Positions 40,556 to 50,104 of a stretch of DNA of 64,000 nucleotides are shown here, piece by piece. This DNA is from Hymenobacter montanus (GTDB lineage: Bacteria > Bacteroidota > Bacteroidia > Cytophagales > Hymenobacteraceae), in the NCBI RefSeq assembly GCF_014699115.1, contig NZ_JACXAD010000020.1, positions 1 through 64,000 on the forward strand, read 5' to 3'. The notes under the pieces are model-generated. The model did no database searches, was not told where the DNA came from, and saw nothing but the letters and a program-made list of their open reading frames with translations. The translations under genes and the position numbers were made by a program. Each line of letters begins with the position of its first letter. The stretch's first letter is position 1.

Positions 40556-41718
40556 AATGGATCAATAATAAGCTCCGCCTGAAACTTGCCCATTACCTTC
40601 GCGGTCATGAGGCGTTGTCGGGGACCGTACGCGAGTTCCAGCCGTTTGCAGACGTTTTTCAAGCCCAGGCCTCCTTCAGCGGGCGGGCAGGGACTCGTCT
40701 CTACGGCTTCGGGCTCAGTGCAATCGTTCTCGCACCAGAAATGTAATTTCGGGCCCGCAACCGCAATGCGAACGGTGATTTCGCTTTCCCGATCCAGATA
40801 CTCGGCGCAGTGCTTGAAGGTGTTTTCCACGAAGGCAACCAGCAGCAGCGGGGTAATGGTTTGTCCGGCTACAACGCCTTCAACCGAGAAATCAACCCGG
40901 ACTCGCCCTTCCAGTCGCAGCTGTTGCAGGCTGATGTAGTCGTCCAGGTGTTGGATTTCCTGGGCCAGATCTACTCGGTCCCGCTCGCTGTCATAGAGCA
41001 CATAGCGCAGGTTGTGGGAAAGCTTGAGCAGCAGGCCCGGCACCTTGACTGGGTTGTCGAGGGAGCAGGAGTAAATCGTGTTCAGCGTGTTGAATAGATA
41101 ATGCGGGTTTACTTGCGCCTTGAGGTAGCCGAGTTCAGCTCCCAGCCGTTCCTTCTCGGTGTGTTCCAGTTCCTTTTGCTTCCAGTGGTGCTGCTTGAAA
41201 GCAAACACCGCACTGAAGAATAGCAGCAGCGAAGCCTTTTCCGGTGTGGTATTGAGGACGCACAGCTGCAGGCTGCACGGACAGTCTGTGAGAAAGGCGT
41301 GACTCAGGTAGCAATCCAAGCCGGCAAACAAAGCGGCCAGCCCCAAGCCACCCAGACCTAGCCCGGCGTACTGCTTGGCGGCGAAAAGCCGGGGTAGGGC
41401 CAGCAGGTAAAACCCGTACACTGGCAGAACGGACGTTGCCGTTTGCAGCGCGGAGAGCCAGTAGTTGAATTTATGGTCAGCATGACCCGCGAACTTGGCC
41501 AGAGGGTACACGAAATACAGAGCCCAAAATAGCAGATGCAGCCCCAACTCGCCGTGGTTGGCCAGCCAGTGGGAGGGTTGTTCAAAACCGTCTCTTCCGT
41601 TGGGTGCTGCACGTCCGGACTCGACTGTTCTCTTGCCAGCGAGCGGCCCCTCCTCGGCTGGAGCTTCCTTCTGGATAGTGGCTACGTTTACGTGCTTTAT
41701 TCCACTGCTACTGTGCAT
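40552..41718 (-). CDS. LytS/YehU-type sensor histidine kinase
   Basis: A 388-residue membrane kinase with about four transmembrane helices (residues 50-190) and a His_kinase domain with phosphoacceptor His in LKAQVNPHYLFNTLNTI. The C-terminal ATPase region has the N-box (FVENTFKHCAEY) and GGLGLKNVCKRL. It precedes the LytTR regulator with a 4-bp overlap. The S41 peptidase gene ends 6 bp upstream on the same strand and may be co-transcribed. Confidence 0.93.
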   Translation of the reverse strand: MHSSSGIKHVNVATIQKEAPAEEGPLAGKRTVESGRAAPNGRDGFEQPSHWLANHGELGLHLLFWALYFVYPLAKFAGHADHKFNYWLSALQTATSVLPVYGFYLLALPRLFAAKQYAGLGLGGLGLAALFAGLDCYLSHAFLTDCPCSLQLCVLNTTPEKASLLLFFSAVFAFKQHHWKQKELEHTEKERLGAELGYLKAQVNPHYLFNTLNTIYSCSLDNPVKVPGLLLKLSHNLRYVLYDSERDRVDLAQEIQHLDDYISLQQLRLEGRVRVDFSVEGVVAGQTITPLLLVAFVENTFKHCAEYLDRESEITVRIAVAGPKLHFWCENDCTEPEAVETSPCPPAEGGLGLKNVCKRLELAYGPRQRLMTAKVMGKFQAELIIDPL

Positions 41719-41724
41719 GGGTTC

Positions 41725-42777
41725 TTATTTGGGCTGGCTCAAAAGCCAATCTACAGCTTTGGCAAGGGTTGCTTCTTTAGCCGTGACAATATCCGGGATA
41801 ATGCCATTGTCGTATTGCTTGCCGTGTCTGTCCGCGTACACCGCCGTGCTGACGTAGAGCTTGGCTCCGTCGCTCAGTTCATACTCGCTGTTTGCGGTAG
41901 AATAGCCACCTGTCTTTTGCCCGATAATTGTGGTGTTCTCTTTGCCGATGAAGGCTACGGTAACTGCTTCGGCGGCACTCGCTGTATTTTCGTTCACTAA
42001 AACAGTTACTCGCGCGTGCGGCAGTGTTTTCGCGGGTGTGGTTGAAACCCGCACCGCGACGACCCGACCTTTGGGAAATGCTTCGCCTTGGGCGTAATAC
42101 CAAGGGGTAGTTTTCGAAGTAGCAGGGGTAACGAATGAGCCCACGGCGCCTTCGCCCAACAGCGGGCCCAGGCCGGCCAGCATGGGCCACATGTTTCCCC
42201 CGTCGTTATCGCGCAAGTCCACCACCCAGCCCTGCACTTTCTTTTGGCTAAGTGCTGCAATGATGCGTTGCAACTCGGTAGCATATTGCAGCAGGACGAG
42301 TGAGTCAGAAGTAAGGCATTGAGGAATTTTTAAATAACCGACTTTTTTAGATAGTATTTTCCCTTGCGGCATCTCTACTTTGGCTTTTTCGATAGTATCA
42401 GTGCTTCGTGCTTTGCCTTTGTAGGCTCGTACCTGCTCCGGATTGCTAAAGGAATGATGGCGTAGATTATTGCTCTTAATTATTTCGGTGATGAAGCCAT
42501 ACACATCGTTGGGTTGATCGGCCTCCTTGGCTTTGAGAAGATACTTCGCTTCTAGCTCAGGCCAATTGATGCGACTGGTGTAAAGTGATTTTTGCTTAAG
42601 CAGCCGAATGGCCGTCAGCAAGTATTGTTGTCCGGGAGTAAGCCCTGTTGGCTGTCTATCCACTGGATGAGCACTAACCTTCGAAGGCGCAATGACAGGT
42701 GAGTTTGATTGACCTTGCGCGGTAACCTGCGGGGCAGCATTGACGAGAAGAAGCAAGGTAACAAAGGTCTGTTTCAT
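41725..42777 (-). CDS. Secreted S41-family peptidase
   Basis: A 350-residue serine protease of the C-terminal-processing (S41) family. Signal peptide MKQTFVTLLLLVNAAPQVTAQ; catalytic core with WVVDLRDNDGGNMWP, the nucleophile Ser in NENTASAAEAV and the Lys-containing GKENTTIIGQKTGG. There is no obvious PDZ domain. It ends 6 bp before the LytS-type kinase start, suggesting that the three genes are one operon. Confidence 0.88.
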   Translation of the reverse strand: MKQTFVTLLLLVNAAPQVTAQGQSNSPVIAPSKVSAHPVDRQPTGLTPGQQYLLTAIRLLKQKSLYTSRINWPELEAKYLLKAKEADQPNDVYGFITEIIKSNNLRHHSFSNPEQVRAYKGKARSTDTIEKAKVEMPQGKILSKKVGYLKIPQCLTSDSLVLLQYATELQRIIAALSQKKVQGWVVDLRDNDGGNMWPMLAGLGPLLGEGAVGSFVTPATSKTTPWYYAQGEAFPKGRVVAVRVSTTPAKTLPHARVTVLVNENTASAAEAVTVAFIGKENTTIIGQKTGGYSTANSEYELSDGAKLYVSTAVYADRHGKQYDNGIIPDIVTAKEATLAKAVDWLLSQPK

Positions 42778-43110
42778 ATACAGTTAGCTTGGGTTAATTA
42801 CTGCCCGCAAGTTATTGGGGAAAGTTACCAAGCCCGAAAAACATAGACCAACGACAGCTACGGGCAGACAAACACCTCGGGAGGTAGGACAACCTTCCAG
42901 AAAGCCTGCTGTGCAATCTTTTCCATCGCGCAGAGAAAGCGCTTATGGCCTTGCTTAGCATCTTCTATGAACACTCAATCACCGAGCAGATTTTAGCCGA
43001 GCTAGGCTTGCTGAAAAAGTAGGCGGCACCCGTTATCGGGCTTGGCGCGTTCTTGCTACGGCCCGGGCAACTCTGGGCCTTGCCGGTGCTTTGGGCGGCG
43101 GGCCCGTCGG
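42778..43110. other. 333-bp region without a supported gene
   Basis: A 25-codon plus-strand frame at 42945 (MALLSIFYEHSITEQILAEL) looks protein-like and could be a transposase scrap. Otherwise nothing recognisable. Confidence 0.4.
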
Positions 43111-43854
43111 TTACGCCACGCGGCGGGCCGTGCAGGCAGGTAGCCACTGGCTTTTCCGGCACACCGGGCAGGCTAAGGCGGCCTGGGTGGGCGCCGTCAG
43201 CACGTGGCCACAGGTGGTGCAGGCGTGCGGGCCCGCCTCGGTAATGGTTGTGCTGGCCTTGGCGAGCTCATCGGGGATGATGGACAGGCCGGGGCGCACC
43301 TCGTCGGCTTCGTAAAAAAAGACGCTCATCTCGCCAGTGGCTTCGCTGTACACGGCTTTTAGCTGGCCCAGGTGTTCTACCTGATACTGCCGCAGGGCGC
43401 CAAACAGCTCTTTCTGGGTGAGATTCTGCCGGTGAAAGTTGTCCCACTGCAGGTGGCCGGATTGCAGCAGCAGCACTTCTTTGCCTTCCATCCAGTCGCT
43501 GAACTTGGGCGAAACCTCGGTGCAGTAGTTGAGCAGCCAGTACAGGCCCATGACCACCCCGAACACGATGAGGGCGTGGCTCAGCGGCACCTCCGGGTAA
43601 AACATGGTGTCGCCGGCAATGGAGCCTAGGCCGATAACGATGCTCAGCTCGAAGAGCGAAAGCTGCTTCACGCTACGCCGTCCGGTGATGCGCAAAGCCG
43701 CCAGGAGCATCAGGTACGTGGCGATGCAGCGAAATACTACTTCCAGGGCGTAGAGGGGCGAGTGTTCGCCCGGCCACCAGAGGCGCGGCCAGTCGAAGGG
43801 CATAACGGGTTCGGCAAGCAGAGGCATAGGCAAGGAAAGTGAGTAGTATCCCAA
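43111..43854 (-). CDS. DUF421 (YetF-like) membrane protein with C-terminal zinc ribbon
   Basis: A 247-residue protein. It has three N-terminal transmembrane helices with the family motif YLMLLAALRITGRRSVKQLS, a DUF421 cytoplasmic domain (GKEVLLLQSGHLQWDNFHRQ), then an added C-terminal Cys4 ribbon: CTTC and CPVC about 16 residues apart. Typical DUF421 proteins end before this. Function of DUF421 is unknown; YetF relatives act in sporulating bacteria. A short IR lies between it and the amylase remnant. Confidence 0.85.
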   Translation of the reverse strand: MGYYSLSLPMPLLAEPVMPFDWPRLWWPGEHSPLYALEVVFRCIATYLMLLAALRITGRRSVKQLSLFELSIVIGLGSIAGDTMFYPEVPLSHALIVFGVVMGLYWLLNYCTEVSPKFSDWMEGKEVLLLQSGHLQWDNFHRQNLTQKELFGALRQYQVEHLGQLKAVYSEATGEMSVFFYEADEVRPGLSIIPDELAKASTTITEAGPHACTTCGHVLTAPTQAALACPVCRKSQWLPACTARRVA

Positions 43855-43862
43855 CTACTTAC

Positions 43863-45328
43863 TCACTTCATTGCAATTTGTTCCCATACCTGATAGCCGT
43901 GGGGTGGCAGGGTTACAGTGCTGTTATTATCGAAAACCGAATACGCGCGGCCGTCGAACACCGAGGCGTAGTGCCAGCCCAGCGAACTAGGCGTTTTTGG
44001 TAAGGTCACCCGTTGGGGCTTGTTGCTCAAATTCACGGCGACGACGATACCATCCAGTTCTTTACGACGGTCAAAAAGCACCGTTTGGGGGGGCTGGGCA
44101 GAAGCCGGAAAGTGCTTGTCGCGTCAAAGTTCCGCAGGGCCGGGTGCCGCTTTTTCAGCTGCAAAAGCGTCGCGTAGAAGCTTTGCAGCGGGTAGTTGTG
44201 CCAGGCAATGGTGTCCTTGTCGAAGAAGCGCAGCCGCTTTTTCAGGGCGGCTTCCTGGCCGCTGTAGAGCATGGGAATGCCGGGCCACAGGGTGGTGAGC
44301 ACGGCCAGGGGCAGGGCGTTGTTGCCCAGGCGCTCGTACTCACTGCCGTCCCAGGCGTTGATGTCGTGGGTGCTGGTGAAGGTCATCAGGTTCACGCCAG
44401 GCGGGTAGCGCTGGCGCTCGGCGGCCCAATAGCGGGCCAGCTCTGTAGTGGCTTGCTGGCACCGGCCCAGGCTGTCGAGCAGGCCGTGCAGGCGCAGGGC
44501 GTAGGCGGCATCGAAGGCTTTTTCCAGCAGGCGGGTGTTGGGGTCGAACTCGTCGGGCTTGAGGAAGGTGGGCAGAAACAGCTCGTCCCACTCGGCCAGC
44601 ATAAACACCGGTTTAATTTTTTCCAGCTCAACTCGCGTGTCGTTCCAGAAGTCGGTGGGAACGAGCCCGGCTACGTCGGCCCGGAAGCCGTCGATGTCGG
44701 CATTCTTCACCCAGTAGGCCATGCTGGCCGTCATGTATTGGCGCAGGGCCGGCCGGGAGTAATCAAGGTCGATGACGTCCTGCCAGTCCGCCACCGGCGG
44801 GCGGAAGCCGTTGCGGGCGTCGTGGGTGTACCAGTCGGGGTGCTCGGTGGTAAGGGCGTTGTCCCAGCTGCTGTGGTTGGCTACCCAGTCCAGAATAACG
44901 TGCATGCCCAGCTGGTGGGCTTCCCGGACCAGGTGCTGCAAGTCGGTCAGCGTGCCCAGGTCGGGGTTCACCGCGCGGTAGTCGCGCACCGAGTAGGCAC
45001 TGCCCAGCGTGCCCTTGCGGTGGGTTCGGCCGATGGGATGGATGGGCATCAGCCAGAGAATGCCAACGCCCATGGCGCGCAGCCGCGGCAGGTGGGGCTC
45101 AAACGCTCGAAAGGTGCCCTCCGGCGTGTACTGCCGCACATTTACCTGGTACAACGTGGCGCTGGCGGCCCACGCCGGATGCTTGACGGTGAAGGACGAG
45201 GCATCGGGCGCGGTCGGGGCCGCCGCGCCCGCCTTATCGGCAGATTTAGGGCCCGACTGGCAAGCGCCGAGCACGAGCAGCGGCAGGAGCAGGGCGCATC
45301 TCAGGTAGAAGGACGGAAAGTGAGTCAT
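43863..45328 (-). pseudogene. Alpha-amylase family lipoprotein, frameshifted
   Basis: A GH13 alpha-amylase family enzyme in two frames. The first frame starts at 45328 with a lipoprotein signal (LLPLLVLGAC) and covers the barrel: DWVANHSSW, nucleophile D218 in GFRADVAG, acid/base E246 in LAEWDE, D322 in FTSTHDINAW. It breaks at a run of seven G at 44087-44093; the beta-sandwich C-terminus (VLFDRRKELDGIVVAVNLSN) is in the other frame. One more base in that run restores the full 488-residue protein. All catalytic residues are kept, so this may be an assembly error or a phase-variable tract. Confidence 0.88.
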
Positions 45329-45332
45329 GGCG

Positions 45333-45340
45333 CAAAATAG
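45333..45340 (-). promoter_or_regulatory. Promoter -7-like element of the amylase gene
   Basis: CTATTTTG on the minus strand, 4 bases before the start codon. A close match to the Bacteroidota core and implies little or no leader. Confidence 0.35.
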
Positions 45341-45404
45341 GGGAAATCGCCCCAGCGCCGTCGGCTGCATCTTTGCACCGGCCCGCTGCCCTCGCGCTTC
45401 GCTT

Positions 45405-46607
45405 ATGCAGATTACTTTCTCTCTCCAAACGGTGGCCGCCCTGGCCGTGATTGCGCAGGCGCTGTTTGCCGCCGGGCTGCTGTTCTGGGCTCCCCAGAAC
45501 CAGTTGTCGAACCGCTTTCTGGCCTTGCTCATGCTGGCCATCGCGCTGTGGCTGGTTGATGGATTTTTTCGCGTGTCGGGCCTGTACCGCCAGAGCGCTG
45601 AGCTGTATTTCTCGCCCATCTATTACTCGCTGGCGTTTGGGCCGTTGCTGTATTTCTACGTGCGCAGCCTCGTCAACCACGGGTTTCGGTGGCGGGCGCG
45701 TTACTGGGCGCACTTTGGGCCGGTGTTGGCCCAGGCCGGGCTGTATTGGTGGCTGCGCTTCCAGCCCTACCAGGTGCGCAACGACTTCTGGCAGCACGTG
45801 CACCAGCCCGTCACGTATCGGCTGGAGTTCATCGGCACCTGGCTTTCGCTAATGGCGTACCTGGTGCTGAGCCTGGGCCGGCTGCGGCAGTACGGGCGCT
45901 GGCTGGAAGACAACTTTTCGGAGGTGTCGCGCCTGCGGTTGCGCTGGCTGCTCGTGCTGCTAGCCGTAGTCAGTGGGCAATGGCTGGTGGAGCTGGTGCT
46001 GCGCGAATTCTTTGGGCTGTATTACCGCTACGACTACTCCAGTGAGCTACTGGGTGCGGTAGTGTTCGTTATCGGCGTTGTCGGCCTGCGGCAGGCCGAC
46101 ATGCGCGCTGTGCATTTCGCCCCGGAAGAGGACGCGGCCGCCGAACCTGAAAAAGCCACGGCACTGGCGGCACCCCAGGCTTCCGCCGTGCCCGAAGCAG
46201 GGGCGGCAATGCCCGAATTCCCGGCGCCCCCAACGGAGCAAAGTCTCGCGGATCAGGGAGCCCGCGCCACGGCGCCCGACCCGCTCGTGATGGAGCGCAT
46301 CCGCCGGGCCCTGGTCGATGACCGGCTGTATCAAAACCCCACCCTGACCCTGGCCGAGCTCTCGGCGCACACCGGCTTGCCCCCGCGCCTGATTTCTTTC
46401 ACCGTGAACGCCGGCTTCGGCCGCTCGTTCAACGACCTGGTGAACGGCTACCGGGTGGCCGAAGTGCAGCGCCGGCTTGCTGCGCCCGATGCCCGGCGCT
46501 TCACCCTGCTCGGCATTGCGTTTGAAAGCGGCTTCAATTCCAAAACGACTTTCAACCGCATTTTTAAGCAGGTAACGGGCGTGACCCCGCGGGACTACCA
46601 GGCGTAG
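45405..46607 (+). CDS. Membrane-bound AraC-family regulator
   Basis: A 400-residue protein. The first ~240 residues make seven transmembrane helices (MQITFSLQTVAALAVIAQAL onwards), then a variable Pro/Ala linker and a C-terminal AraC HTH (LTLAELSAHTGLPPRLISF; GIAFESGFNSKTTFNRIFKQVTG). Such proteins control nearby genes in response to a membrane-sensed signal. A CATCTTTG word at 45367-45374 is a plausible promoter core. It is divergent from the amylase gene and may control it. Confidence 0.9.
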   Translation: MQITFSLQTVAALAVIAQALFAAGLLFWAPQNQLSNRFLALLMLAIALWLVDGFFRVSGLYRQSAELYFSPIYYSLAFGPLLYFYVRSLVNHGFRWRARYWAHFGPVLAQAGLYWWLRFQPYQVRNDFWQHVHQPVTYRLEFIGTWLSLMAYLVLSLGRLRQYGRWLEDNFSEVSRLRLRWLLVLLAVVSGQWLVELVLREFFGLYYRYDYSSELLGAVVFVIGVVGLRQADMRAVHFAPEEDAAAEPEKATALAAPQASAVPEAGAAMPEFPAPPTEQSLADQGARATAPDPLVMERIRRALVDDRLYQNPTLTLAELSAHTGLPPRLISFTVNAGFGRSFNDLVNGYRVAEVQRRLAAPDARRFTLLGIAFESGFNSKTTFNRIFKQVTGVTPRDYQA

Positions 46608-46828
46608 GAGAAGGACCTTGCGCGCATTGCGGGCATCAAGCATTCGTGAAGCACCAAAGCGGGTGAGCCAGTTGCCTAACACTTGCTGGCGAGTCTAAGA
46701 ACAAATGCGGTACTTGGGGTTGCTTGTAGCAAGCCGATGCCCCTGGTCGGTCGGGCTTCCGCGTACCAAACTCCCGACGTGCGCCTGAAAAAAGCCGGCT
46801 AGCCAGCCCTTAAGTTATTGTGCTATAT

Positions 46829-47416
46829 ATGCCCCAAACTCTCGTCGCCTTTCCCGCGGCCCTCACCGCACAACTAAAGGCTATGCTGCGCCTGAGCGAA
46901 GCCTACTGCGCCGCCCTGCACGTCTTGATGCAGCCGCGCCGGCTCGCCAAAAAAGAGCTACTGCTACGCGAAGGGGAAGTGTGCCGGGCGGCGGCCTACA
47001 TCGAAACCGGCGCGCTGCGTTACTTCTACCACGTGCAGGGGGAGGAGCACACCGGCCAATTCTTCTTCGAAGGCGAGTGGTACGCCGACTACGACAGCTT
47101 TCTTGACCAGCGGCCCTCCACCCAAAACATTCAGGCGCTGGAACCCACGCGCGTGTGGCTGCTGCCGCACCAGGCTCTCTACCGCCTCTACGACGAGCAG
47201 CCCGCGTTCGAGCGGTTCGGACGGCTCATGGCCGAGCAGGCCTACCGGGGCAGCAGGGCGCGTAGCGCGGCCCTGCTCAACCAAACGCCCGCCGAGCGCT
47301 ACGCGCAACTGGTGCGCGAGCGGCCCCAGGTGGTGCAGCGCGTGTCGCAGCGGCTCATTGCCACCTACCTGGGCATCAAGCCCGAGAGCTTGAGCCGCAT
47401 CCGGGCGCGGAGCTAA
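46829..47416 (+). CDS. Crp/Fnr-family transcriptional regulator
   Basis: A 195-residue regulator with a cyclic-nucleotide-binding fold (LLREGEVCRAAAYIETGALRYFY; EHTGQFFFEGEWYADYDSFL) and a short C-terminal HTH (QRLIATYLGIKPESLSRIRAR). The conserved cAMP contacts are not evident, as in many Bacteroidota members. The ATG at 46829 is used. A beta-barrel protein gene follows 100 bp later. Confidence 0.9.
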   Translation: MPQTLVAFPAALTAQLKAMLRLSEAYCAALHVLMQPRRLAKKELLLREGEVCRAAAYIETGALRYFYHVQGEEHTGQFFFEGEWYADYDSFLDQRPSTQNIQALEPTRVWLLPHQALYRLYDEQPAFERFGRLMAEQAYRGSRARSAALLNQTPAERYAQLVRERPQVVQRVSQRLIATYLGIKPESLSRIRARS

Positions 47417-47515
47417 GGCCGGCTGCGTTTTCTTAACCCAAATCATCGTTTTCGCCTCCGGGGCCGCAAGACATTTGTAGCGAAGCATTCACTCACCAAT
47501 CCTGCTTCGCCCCAC

Positions 47516-48157
47516 ATGATGAAAACCGTGTTTTTTGCTGCCGTTCTGGTTGTTGTTGCGGCCATCACTCCCCCCGCGCACGCGCAAGAAGCCCCCACGA
47601 AAGTGCCGGTCTACGGCGAAATTGGGGTTGGCTTGAACAAAGCCCTTTACTTCGGCGATACCCGCGCCAAGCTCGCGCAGGCCCTGGGTGGCAGCGCCAA
47701 GCCCGGCACGGGCAACAACATCCTGGCCGGCTTCTACGTGGCCCCCGCCAAATGGCGCGGCCTGGGCTTGGGCACGCGCATTTCCGGCTCCTTCGGGGCC
47801 CCGGTCGTGGGCGACTACGGCGATGAATACATTTTCAACTACTACAACTTGGCCGCCGCGGCCAACTATTACGCCCCGAGCCGGGAGTTTGGCCGTGGGC
47901 TGTACCTGCGCGGCAGCGTGGGCTTCGGCCAGCTTACCACCAAGCGCTTCGACGAAAAAGCGAACTTCTACCGTCACCAATACGCGCTGGGCACTTCTCT
48001 GATGGCGGGCGTGGGCTACACCGTGCCGCTCCGGGGCTGGAGCTTAACCCTGGAAAGCGAGTTCGAAGCCGCCTCGCGCTCCGGCACCGTCGACGGGCTC
48101 GGCGCGCAAATGTTCCGGAGCGGGCAGGTGGGCCTGAACGTGATAGTAGGGTTTTGA
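47516..48157 (+). CDS. Small outer-membrane beta-barrel protein
   Basis: A 213-residue exported protein: signal peptide MMKTVFFAAVLVVVAAITPPAHAQ, then alternating hydrophobic strands with aromatic ends (VYGEIGVGLNKALYF; AAAANYYAP; ALGTSLMAGVGYTVP) and a terminal Phe (VGLNVIVGF), the usual barrel-insertion signal. About eight strands. Substrate or function unknown; the preceding Crp/Fnr gene may regulate it. Confidence 0.8.
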   Translation: MMKTVFFAAVLVVVAAITPPAHAQEAPTKVPVYGEIGVGLNKALYFGDTRAKLAQALGGSAKPGTGNNILAGFYVAPAKWRGLGLGTRISGSFGAPVVGDYGDEYIFNYYNLAAAANYYAPSREFGRGLYLRGSVGFGQLTTKRFDEKANFYRHQYALGTSLMAGVGYTVPLRGWSLTLESEFEAASRSGTVDGLGAQMFRSGQVGLNVIVGF

Positions 48158-48780
48158 GTGGCGGCCAGCTCTGGCCATGCTGCTGGCGCCTTTTCGACCG
48201 GATCCAGGGTGGACGTTTCGGCTTCCGGTCTCGCTGGGGCGCGGCTTACTGCCGTGAGGCCATGCTCGTACCGGGCGGTACTGGGGCGTACCCGCCGCGC
48301 GTTCCTCACTCGGTGTTGCCAGCGAGTGGGGTGTAACCACTCCTAAGCCATTCCAATGATCCCACATCTGGTTTTGCACGGTCGTGGCGGTTGCGGAACT
48401 TGGCTAGGAGCATTCAGCCAGCACCCGAGTGCTCCTAAAAGCACTAAACAGCAGCGGGCCCTTTCCCAAACGTGAACGGTAGCTAAGGCGTCTCTTTGGC
48501 GTGTTCCGCAACAGCCCCGATGGTTCTGCAATATCCCGCTGGTGTTTGGGTCAAGCGGGAAGGGTTATGCAATTTGATAAGCCTGCGCCCGGGTGAAAGC
48601 AGCCCCGTAGCCGCTGACGGAAACCTGGACACTGCCCGTGTGATGGTCGACCTGAGCAGGATTTCCGGTTAACTTTTGCGGTGGCGTGGTAGCCGCCGCG
48701 GCCTTGGCAGCAAACGCCGCGCCGCCGCGCTCGTAAAGCCGCCGTCGGGGGATTCCCGTCTCGCGCCTTATCCGCTTGTT
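48158..48780. other. 620-bp region without a gene
   Basis: Only a small hairpin is seen (cactcg-gtgttgccag-cgagtg near 48308-48330), which may terminate the barrel gene. No ORF has protein-like content. Confidence 0.5.
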
Positions 48781-49488
48781 ATGCCGCTTGATTGGTCTTG
48801 GAAAAAAGTGCACAATGGCCTGAGCCGGCGCCGAAAATTGTTGGCGGTGGTGCTTGGGGGCTTCGTGCTGCCGTGGGCCGGGTTCGTGCTCCTGGCGCAG
48901 AAGGTCAGGCTCGCGGGCGGCTTCGCTCACGACAAAACGGTACTCGCGTTTCTGCGCCAAAGCGCCACGCCAGGGCAGGATAAGCTCGCCGTCGCCCTCA
49001 CCGACCTTGGCGACTCCGGGCCCATGATTACGCTGGGCGTGCTGGTGGCGCTGAGCCTGACGCTGCGGCGCCATCGGCGGCAGGCGGTGGTTTTTACCGC
49101 GGCCGTGGGCGGCAGCATGGTGCTCACGCAAGTGCTGAAGGCCCTGTTTGCCCGTCCCCGTCCCGACTTGTGGGTCAGCATCAAGCCGGTTCACACCTTC
49201 AGCTTCCCCAGTGGGCACGCCATGGACACGGCCGCCCTGGCGACGGCTGGGATTTTCTTGCTGTGGCAGTTCCGGGCGCGCTGGCTGGCCTGGCCCTGGC
49301 TGCCGCTGTTTGCCCTGGGCGTGGGCTGGTCGCGCATGTACCTGGGTGTGCACTACCCCTCCGATGTGCTGGCCGGCTGGTTGAGCGCGACGGGCTGGGT
49401 AACGGGCGTGTACTTGCTGTTTGCGCCGGTTTTTCAGGAACTAAGCCAAGCGCCCGAGGCGGTTAATGAGCCGCCCCGGGCGGTTTAA
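48781..49488 (+). CDS. PAP2-family membrane phosphatase
   Basis: A 235-residue membrane protein with the three phosphatase motifs: KALFARPRP, SFPSGHAMD and SRMYLGVHYPSDVLAG, between about five transmembrane helices. Members remove phosphate from lipids such as phosphatidate, undecaprenyl diphosphate or PG-phosphate. Which one is unknown here. The ATG at 48781 (MPLDWSWKK) begins the family alignment. Confidence 0.92.
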   Translation: MPLDWSWKKVHNGLSRRRKLLAVVLGGFVLPWAGFVLLAQKVRLAGGFAHDKTVLAFLRQSATPGQDKLAVALTDLGDSGPMITLGVLVALSLTLRRHRRQAVVFTAAVGGSMVLTQVLKALFARPRPDLWVSIKPVHTFSFPSGHAMDTAALATAGIFLLWQFRARWLAWPWLPLFALGVGWSRMYLGVHYPSDVLAGWLSATGWVTGVYLLFAPVFQELSQAPEAVNEPPRAV

Positions 49489-49555
49489 CTCCCGATGAAC
49501 GCCGTCGTGGAGGCTCTGTGCAAATCGGAGTAGTGGGCCAGCCGGGGCGCTGGCT

Positions 49556-50089
49556 TCAAGAACCGGTATTATCGGCCTCGTACCATACGCAGCGCACACC
49601 TTCCTCCACAAACTCATTGCCCCGCTGCAAGCCCACTTTCTCCAGGATGCGGCAGGAGGCCACGTTCTCGGCATCGGCATACGCGCAGATGCGGGGTAGC
49701 TCCAGAGTCTGAAAGCCATAATCGAGCCAGGCCTGGGCCGCTTCGTAGCCGTAGCCCTGCCGCCAGTATGCGGGGCGGAAGCGGTAGCCCAGGTCGTAGA
49801 AGTGGTAGTGGCCGTTTATCGGACCGGGCACTAGCTTCAGGCCGGCCCAGCCCATGAACTCCCCGGTGGCGCGTAGCAGCACCGCCCAGCGCCCGATGCC
49901 GTTGGCTTGATATTGCGCTTGAATATAGGCAATGGTTTCGGCGCTCTGGGCCAACTCGGCCGCGGGCCGGCCACCAATGCCGCCGAGGTAGCGGTGCACG
50001 GCCGGGTCGGAGTCAAGGGCAAACATTCCCGCCGCATCGGCTTCAGTAAGCGGACGAAACAGCAGGCGGGCAGTGGTGAAAGGCAGCAT
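49556..50089 (-). CDS. GNAT-family N-acetyltransferase (RimJ/RimL type)
   Basis: A 177-residue GNAT enzyme. The N-terminus (LPFTTARLLFRPLTEADAAGMF) and the acetyl-CoA loop YRFRPAYWRQGYGYEAAQA fit ribosomal-protein-acetyltransferase-like members; the last motif (CAYADAENVASCRILEKVGL) is complete. A start at 50104 (MTVEK) is equally possible. Substrate unknown. Confidence 0.88.
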   Translation of the reverse strand: MLPFTTARLLFRPLTEADAAGMFALDSDPAVHRYLGGIGGRPAAELAQSAETIAYIQAQYQANGIGRWAVLLRATGEFMGWAGLKLVPGPINGHYHFYDLGYRFRPAYWRQGYGYEAAQAWLDYGFQTLELPRICAYADAENVASCRILEKVGLQRGNEFVEEGVRCVWYEADNTGS

Positions 50090-50104
50090 TTTCTCAACAG
50101 TCAC

